Source: Algoriphagus lacus (GTDB lineage Bacteria; Bacteroidota; Bacteroidia; Cytophagales; Cyclobacteriaceae). From it: 64,000 bases of DNA. The stretch is from contig NZ_QXML01000014.1 of the NCBI RefSeq assembly GCF_003583985.1, positions 1 through 64,000 on the forward strand, written 5' to 3'. How positions within the stretch are numbered: position 1 is the first letter of the stretch; each line of letters opens with the position of its first letter. Shown here piece after piece: positions 59,379 to 64,000 of this stretch. The translations under genes were made by a program, and so were the position numbers. A model generated the notes under the pieces. That model was not told where the DNA came from. It saw only the letters and a list, made by a program, of their open reading frames with translations, and ran no database searches.

Positions 59379-60938
59379 ATGAAAAAAATTTTACTCTCAG
59401 TTGGTTTTGCCTTAGCCATAATGAACATGAGTTTTGGCCAGCAAAAGAAACCCAACATCCTGGTCATCTGGGGAGATGACATCGGCACTTGGAACATCAG
59501 CCACAACAACCGTGGAATGATGGGGTATCGGACACCGAATATTGACCGAATCGCCCAGGAAGGAATTGCCTTCACGGATTACTATGCCCAGCAATCCTGT
59601 ACTGCAGGACGGGCTGCATTCATCAGTGGATCGGTCCCTGTAAGATCAGGTATGACCAAAGTAGGTCTGCCGGGAGCAAAAGAGGGTTGGCAAAAAACCG
59701 ATGTCACCATGGCCACAGTCCTCAAAGCCCAAGGCTATGCCACCGGACAATTTGGAAAAAATCATCAAGGCGACCGGGACGAGCATCTGCCAACCATGCA
59801 TGGATTTGATGAGTTTATGGGAAGCCTTTACCACTTGAATGCCGAGGAAGAACCCGAAAACAGAGATTATCCAAAAGATCTGGTTTTGGCTGACGGCCGA
59901 ACTTTTTACGAAACTTTCAAGCCACGCGGCATCCTCCATACCAAATCAGATGGAAAAGGCGGACAAACCATCCAGGAGCTAGGTCCTCTGACCAAAAAAC
60001 GGATGGAAACCATCGATGATGAAACGGTCGAAGCAGCTAAAGATTTTATAAGACGACAGGTCAAAGAAGGTAAGCCGTTTTTTACCTGGTGGAATGGAAC
60101 CCGAATGCACTTCCGTACCCATGTCAAGGAAGAACATACCGGAATCTCAGGACAGGACGAGTACAGTGATGGCATGGTCGAACATGACATGCACGTGGGT
60201 CAATTGTTGGAATTATTGGACGAACTCGGCATCGCCGACAATACAGTCGTCATGTACTCGACAGACAATGGCCCACATTACAACACTTGGCCGGATGCAG
60301 GCACCACTCCCTTCAGATCGGAAAAAAACTCCAACTGGGAAGGGGCCTACCGAGTGCCAACTTTCGTGAGATGGCCAGGCAAATTTCCGGCAGGTGTGAC
60401 ACTTAACGGAATCGTGTCTCATGAGGACTGGCTTCCAACCTTCGCCGCAATCGCAGGTGATCCAACTGTCAAAGAGAGGCTGCTCACAGGCACTACCATC
60501 AATGGACGTACCTACAAAAACTACATTGATGGATACAATCAACTGGAATACCTGACCGGCAAAACCAAAACCTCCCCAAGAAATGAGTTTTGGTACGTCA
60601 ATGACGATGGTCAGGTGGTAGCAGCCCGATACATGGATTGGAAAGTGGTATTTCTGGAAAACCGCGGTGAAGCCTTTGGAGTATGGAGAGAACCTTTTGT
60701 CGAATTGAGAGCTCCTCTACTTTTCAATTTAAGAAGAGATCCATTTGAAAAGGCTCAGCACAACTCCAATACCTACAATGACTGGTTTTTGGATCGGCCT
60801 TTTGTGATTGTTCCAATCCAGGGGCTTGCAGCAAAATTCCTGATGACCATGAAAGACTATCCCCCTTCACAGTCTCCCGGATCATTTAATCTGACCAAAA
60901 TCGAGGAAATGCTAAAAAGCTCCGGAGGAACCCGGTAA
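59379..60938 (+). CDS. Arylsulfatase-type sulfatase (S1 family), exported
   Basis: A 519-residue exported sulfatase. The signal peptide ends M-S-F-G-Q. The calcium-binding Asp pair is D33/D34 (W-G-D-D-I-G), and the formylglycine motif is C74-T-A-G-R78, the Cys type. Further active-site blocks are G-K-N-H-Q-G-D and Y-S-T-D-N-G-P-H. Cys must be oxidised to formylglycine by a maturase (FGE or anaerobic SME), and none is encoded in the window. It removes sulfate esters, maybe from sulfated algal or host glycans. It is transcribed alone and ends at a strong terminator. Confidence 0.93.
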   Translation: MKKILLSVGFALAIMNMSFGQQKKPNILVIWGDDIGTWNISHNNRGMMGYRTPNIDRIAQEGIAFTDYYAQQSCTAGRAAFISGSVPVRSGMTKVGLPGAKEGWQKTDVTMATVLKAQGYATGQFGKNHQGDRDEHLPTMHGFDEFMGSLYHLNAEEEPENRDYPKDLVLADGRTFYETFKPRGILHTKSDGKGGQTIQELGPLTKKRMETIDDETVEAAKDFIRRQVKEGKPFFTWWNGTRMHFRTHVKEEHTGISGQDEYSDGMVEHDMHVGQLLELLDELGIADNTVVMYSTDNGPHYNTWPDAGTTPFRSEKNSNWEGAYRVPTFVRWPGKFPAGVTLNGIVSHEDWLPTFAAIAGDPTVKERLLTGTTINGRTYKNYIDGYNQLEYLTGKTKTSPRNEFWYVNDDGQVVAARYMDWKVVFLENRGEAFGVWREPFVELRAPLLFNLRRDPFEKAQHNSNTYNDWFLDRPFVIVPIQGLAAKFLMTMKDYPPSQSPGSFNLTKIEEMLKSSGGTR

Positions 60939-60950
60939 ACCTCAAATCCA

Positions 60951-60987
60951 AACTGAGCAACCTATGAAGGTTGCTCAGTTTTTTTTA
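60951..60987 (+). terminator. Terminator after the sulfatase gene
   Basis: A 13-base-pair perfect stem (AACTGAGCAACCT and its complement) with a 4-base loop, followed by eight T. It lies 12 bases after the stop codon. Confidence 0.92.
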
Positions 60988-61069
60988 GCAGAAGGATTTT
61001 TGCTTTTTCCAACCACTCCCCTTCAGCCGGTTAAAAAGTTTGGTAGATTTAGCCCACTTTGTTGGCTAT

Positions 61070-62260
61070 ATGGAATTGGTTCTAGGTTGGAAAGACCTTG
61101 TTTATTTGGGCTCAAACTTGATCGGATTTCTAATCGGAATCCTTTTGATTTTGTTTGGAGTCCGAAAAAACAAAGCCAATATTCTTATCGGTCTTTCATT
61201 TCTTTTTTTAACCTATGCTGTTTTTCTGGCCTTTTTGATTGATTCAGGTTACCACGCCAGGATTCCTTCCCTATATCGAACAGGAAATATCGCCGCTTTG
61301 CTTTTTGCACCCTTAGCTTATCTGTACATCCGCCAAGTGATCGATAATCGGGAGCTTTCATTCAAAGACCTAATCCATTTCATTCCAGCAGTCATTTATT
61401 TGATAGACTTTTTTCCAATTCTTTTTTTTACCTCGTTGGAGGAAAAAAGGCAACTGATTCAATCGGAAATCCAGGATCCAACGGTATTTGTTTACTTTAA
61501 TCAAAGCCGCTTTTTCCCTTCCAATTTTTACACTTTGGCCAGGACCATTCTGATCGTGGTTTATTGGTTTTTTTCCATCCGTTTTATTTATCGCTATGGG
61601 AAAAAAGTGGCCGGTATCCCTCAAAGCTTCGGAAAGGAATGGGTAATCTGGATGAAAATTTATGTCTATAGCGAGCTTATGCTTTTTTTGCCTTTTTTCA
61701 TTTTAGCCCGATTTGTTGATTCTTCGATAGGCTATGATTTGATCCATCTCACAGGCGCATTCGTTATTTTGGCCAGTGGAATTGCCATGCTGTTTTTTCC
61801 AAAAGTCCTGTATGGGTTTAATGAGTTTGAGTTTATGTTGGATGAGCAAAAACAAAAGACAAAACTGGAATCTTCCGATTACCTGTCTTTGGAAAAAGAA
61901 CTGCAAATTCAAGAACAGTTAAATCAAGTTCTTTTTCTGAAAAAAAAGCACCTCCAAAAAGGCTACACGATAAACGAACTGGCTAAAGACAGCCAAGTCC
62001 CTGCTTATTTGCTTACGGTCTTCATCAATAGAAAACTTCAAACCAATTTTTCTGATCTGATCAATCAGCAGCGGATTGAGGAGTGCTGCCAAATGATGAA
62101 TTCAGGTAAATACAAGCACCTAACTCTGGAAGGCATGGCTGACTTGTGTGGGTTCAGCAACAGAAATTCATTTTCCGGCGCCTTTAAAAAATTTAAAGGA
62201 ATGACCCCCTCCCAATTCCAAAAGACCCAATTTATGGTCACAGAAAAGGAAAATAGCTGA
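61070..62260 (+). CDS. Membrane-bound AraC family transcriptional regulator
   Basis: About 396 residues from the ATG at 61070 (the frame also opens at 61040). The N-terminal 240 residues hold about seven hydrophobic helices; the C-terminal 110 residues are an AraC-type double helix-turn-helix (Y-T-I-N-E-L-A-K-D-S, then L-T-L-E-G-M-A-D-L-C-G-F-S-N-R-N-S-F-S-G-A-F-K-K-F). The arrangement fits a one-component membrane sensor that binds DNA directly, a type frequent in Bacteroidota. It lies after the sulfatase gene on the same strand with a terminator between. Signal and targets are unknown. Confidence 0.88.
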   Translation: MELVLGWKDLVYLGSNLIGFLIGILLILFGVRKNKANILIGLSFLFLTYAVFLAFLIDSGYHARIPSLYRTGNIAALLFAPLAYLYIRQVIDNRELSFKDLIHFIPAVIYLIDFFPILFFTSLEEKRQLIQSEIQDPTVFVYFNQSRFFPSNFYTLARTILIVVYWFFSIRFIYRYGKKVAGIPQSFGKEWVIWMKIYVYSELMLFLPFFILARFVDSSIGYDLIHLTGAFVILASGIAMLFFPKVLYGFNEFEFMLDEQKQKTKLESSDYLSLEKELQIQEQLNQVLFLKKKHLQKGYTINELAKDSQVPAYLLTVFINRKLQTNFSDLINQQRIEECCQMMNSGKYKHLTLEGMADLCGFSNRNSFSGAFKKFKGMTPSQFQKTQFMVTEKENS

Positions 62261-62286
62261 CCCGCTCCGATTCCTACAAAAAACAC

Positions 62287-62697
62287 TTAGACTTTATCGA
62301 CGTGAATTTTGAAATTATCCAAAATGGATTGCCATCCGGCGCGCTGAAGTTCCGGGGCATTCATGGATTCCGCTTCAAAAACTTCAGTCACTCTCGTTTT
62401 TCCATCTACTTCTTTAAAATCAATTTCCACCTTTCTTCCATCCATCAGTGTAAAGGCAATCCGATTTGGGCGGTCTACTACATCATAGATTCCCTCAAAT
62501 CCAAAACTCATCTCCCCATCCCTGGAGGCCATGGTGTAATTGAATTTTCCTCCAGGACGAAGATCATTGGTCGCCTCAGGACAATGCCAGTCCTCTGACG
62601 CAAAATTCCAATAAACAATATGCTCTGGAAGGGTCCAACACTCCCACACTTTTGAAACTGGAGCCGAAATAAGGGTTTCAACTTTTATTTTTTCCAT
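62287..62697 (-). CDS. SRPBCC/AHSA1 domain protein
   Basis: A 136-residue protein of the START-like SRPBCC superfamily, AHSA1 branch: A-P-V-S-K-V-W-E-C-W-T-L-P-E-H at the start, W-N-F-A-S-E-D-W-H-C-P, and a C-terminal helix Q-R-A-G-W-Q-S-I-L-D-N-F. The fold makes a hydrophobic pocket for a small ligand; no function is known for this group. It starts 3 bases after the VOC gene stop and forms an operon with it. Confidence 0.88.
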   Translation of the reverse strand: MEKIKVETLISAPVSKVWECWTLPEHIVYWNFASEDWHCPEATNDLRPGGKFNYTMASRDGEMSFGFEGIYDVVDRPNRIAFTLMDGRKVEIDFKEVDGKTRVTEVFEAESMNAPELQRAGWQSILDNFKIHVDKV

Positions 62698-62700
62698 GAT

Positions 62701-63537
62701 TCAACTGTTTAATAAGGTTTCAATTTCAATTTTTTCCATGGTGAGTAAGGTGGCCATTACCTTTTGGGATTTGGAGGGATCAGTCATGAGTTTACCAAGG
62801 ATCTTGGGTACTATTTGCCAGGAAACCCCAAACCGATCAGTCAACCAACCACACCTGTCAAACTTCCCATCCTTTCCGAGTTGAGTCCAATAATAATCGA
62901 TCTCTTCCTGGGTTTCACATTCGACAACGAGGGAATTACCGGGAGAAAAATCAAAGTCATGTTCCATGGTGCTGCTCATCGCATTAAGGATAAAGCCATC
63001 CAACTTAATCTGTGCGAAAAGTAATGTTCCTTCCGGTAATCCTATTTCCGGAGGATAAGGGGCCTCCATAAGGATTCTTGAGTTTTTGAAAATTCCTGTA
63101 TAATGAGCTAGCGCATTTTTGACCAAATCTCTCTTCCCATTGGTAAAAAGCAGACAGGGAACAATCTTTTGGGAGGAGTTGATGTCTTCCACATCCAACT
63201 GCCAATTCACCCCATACCGGTCAATTACCCATGCATATTTTGGAGACCAGTCGTATGTTTTCAGAGGCATTAACACACTTCCTCCCTTTGACAAGGCATC
63301 ATAAATCCGATAGATTTCCACTTCACTTCCGCAATGGACAAAATAAGAAACTGCAGAATTTACCTGATATTTTGACCCTCCGTTTAGTCCCATAAACTTG
63401 GTACCATTGAGTTCAAACCGAGAAACCATCTGAGTTTTCTCCAGGACCTTTGAATTTTTGAAAAGAGAACAATAAAAGTCGGCGGCTTCTTCAGCTTGGT
63501 GATCAAACCAAAGACAAGGATAAAGGGAGCTATTCAT
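62701..63537 (-). CDS. Two-domain VOC family protein (PhnB-like)
   Basis: A 278-residue protein with two copies of the PhnB/3-demethylubiquinone-methyltransferase-like VOC domain (about 1-125 and 128-275). Each starts with P-C-L-x-F and contains A-x-x-Y-x-x-(L/I)-F-K-N-S. The second ends with D-R-F-G-V-S-W-Q-I-V-P, typical of the group; the first has the parallel D-R-Y-G-V-N-W-Q-L. The family includes metal-dependent and ligand-binding members; the function here is unknown. Pairing with SRPBCC genes is common. Confidence 0.88.
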   Translation of the reverse strand: MNSSLYPCLWFDHQAEEAADFYCSLFKNSKVLEKTQMVSRFELNGTKFMGLNGGSKYQVNSAVSYFVHCGSEVEIYRIYDALSKGGSVLMPLKTYDWSPKYAWVIDRYGVNWQLDVEDINSSQKIVPCLLFTNGKRDLVKNALAHYTGIFKNSRILMEAPYPPEIGLPEGTLLFAQIKLDGFILNAMSSTMEHDFDFSPGNSLVVECETQEEIDYYWTQLGKDGKFDRCGWLTDRFGVSWQIVPKILGKLMTDPSKSQKVMATLLTMEKIEIETLLNS

Positions 63538-64000
63538 ACCGAGTGGATTTTTGGACTAGTTAAAATTCAGGATAAGGGTTTTATTTTCAAGGCTTTCAGT
63601 CAAGATCCAAATTTTTCATTTTTTACCTTCTGAAGGACTTACCCAGTGGTCCAAAACTGGAGCGTTTGATTTGGGTAAATACCTAATACTACTATTCTTG
63701 GCCCGAATCCTAGAGTAAGAGATTTTCAGAATTACTCCCATCAGGGGCAGTATCAACCAACTTCAAAAAAGAGGATGGAATACAAGCTTTATTAAATGGA
63801 ATGCCCAACCTAAACTCTATTCACACCCGAATTATAAGCCTATACCAATCACTTTGGAGATAATAACGACGGTTTGCCTGATTAAAATATGTCCGCAAGA
63901 TCAAGATTTTCACAAAGTATCGAGGGTATTCCAATCAAAACAGAAATCTTGAAGTTGCCCTAGCGTCCAAATGACCTGCTTTTGTCAAGAGGGTTCAGGA
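63538..64000. other. Gene-free right end
   Basis: 463 bases upstream of the VOC gene without an open frame of useful length, hairpin terminator or RNA gene that I can recognise. It should hold the promoter of the VOC/SRPBCC pair; I could not place it. Confidence 0.5.

Noticed and set aside
62662..62740. The C terminus of the VOC protein (M-E-K-I-E-I-E-T-L-L) and the N terminus of the SRPBCC protein (M-E-K-I-K-V-E-T-L-I) look like a tandem duplication at the gene junction.
   Set aside because: Both stretches are normal for their families: VOC proteins of this type often end with a similar M-K-K-I-D-I helix and AHSA1 proteins often start M-E-K-I-x-V. Chance plus family sequence explains it.
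63830..63890. Possible remnant of a calcium-loop protein (a short frame reading G-D-N-N-D-G-L-P-D).
   Set aside because: The frame is only about 14 codons between stops; there is no further similarity around it.
1..64000. tRNA, rRNA, CRISPR arrays, insertion sequences, prophage genes.
   Set aside because: I looked for T-arm-like sequences, regular repeats, transposase and phage motifs on both strands and saw none; a tRNAscan or ISfinder search would be the decisive check.

Overview
The window looks like chromosomal DNA of an aerobic member of the Bacteroidota, most likely order Cytophagales and close to Cyclobacteriaceae such as Algoriphagus; the genus is an inference. The signs are a lipoprotein version of TamA (TamL), a TonB-dependent receptor of the outer-membrane beta-barrel type, many signal peptides ending in AQ or GQ, many lipoproteins, almost no Shine-Dalgarno sites, promoter elements of the Bacteroidota form TTG-N18-TAnnTTTG/C, and operons stitched together by TGATG, TAATG and ATGA overlaps. 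I found no tRNA, rRNA, insertion sequence, prophage or CRISPR array.

Positions 1-13691 (minus strand) are the start of a surface-polysaccharide operon: a winged-helix regulator, a large SLBB export protein, a Wzz/GumC chain-length protein, and then sugar genes. WlbC, WlbB and WlbA homologues make a UDP-2,3-diacetamido-glucuronic acid type precursor. A second aminotransferase, an extended SDR enzyme and a second hexapeptide acetyltransferase suggest a second amino sugar. A WbpG/HisH/HisF-like trio would turn an N-acetyl group into an acetamidino group. A glycosyltransferase follows and the operon runs off the left edge.

Positions 13799-27472 hold mostly exported hydrolases and housekeeping genes: penicillin-acylase family enzyme with a small membrane partner, DUF2911 lipoprotein, endonuclease/exonuclease/phosphatase-fold protein, MMPL/RND exporter, thymidylate synthase, and an S9/M14 peptidase pair. 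Positions 27473-27844 are a regulatory gap in front of a divergent Lrp/AsnC gene, with a perfect 24-bp palindrome and an unexplained minus-strand terminator.

Positions 28558-34546 are a complete suf operon (sufB, C, D, S, E, a SufT-like gene and a bacilliredoxin), closed by a strong terminator. Citrate synthase, an acyl-CoA-binding protein and a large MscS channel follow. Positions 39191-47766 hold a lipoprotein, an SBF-like transporter and a SpoU methyltransferase on the minus strand, then divergently tamL, hemF, a PAP2 phosphatase, a Crp-like regulator, an MFS transporter and a small His-containing repeat lipoprotein.

Positions 47847-54614 hold a transglutaminase-like lipoprotein and a three-gene signalling operon: PhnD-like binding lipoprotein, multi-PAS histidine kinase, single-domain response regulator. 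The right part (55035-63537) holds a TonB-dependent receptor, a sugar-proton symporter, a sulfatase, a membrane-bound AraC regulator, and a small SRPBCC/VOC gene pair. The most interesting parts are the amidino-sugar cassette with its second amino-sugar branch, the PhnD-kinase-regulator operon, and the palindrome region before the Lrp gene.
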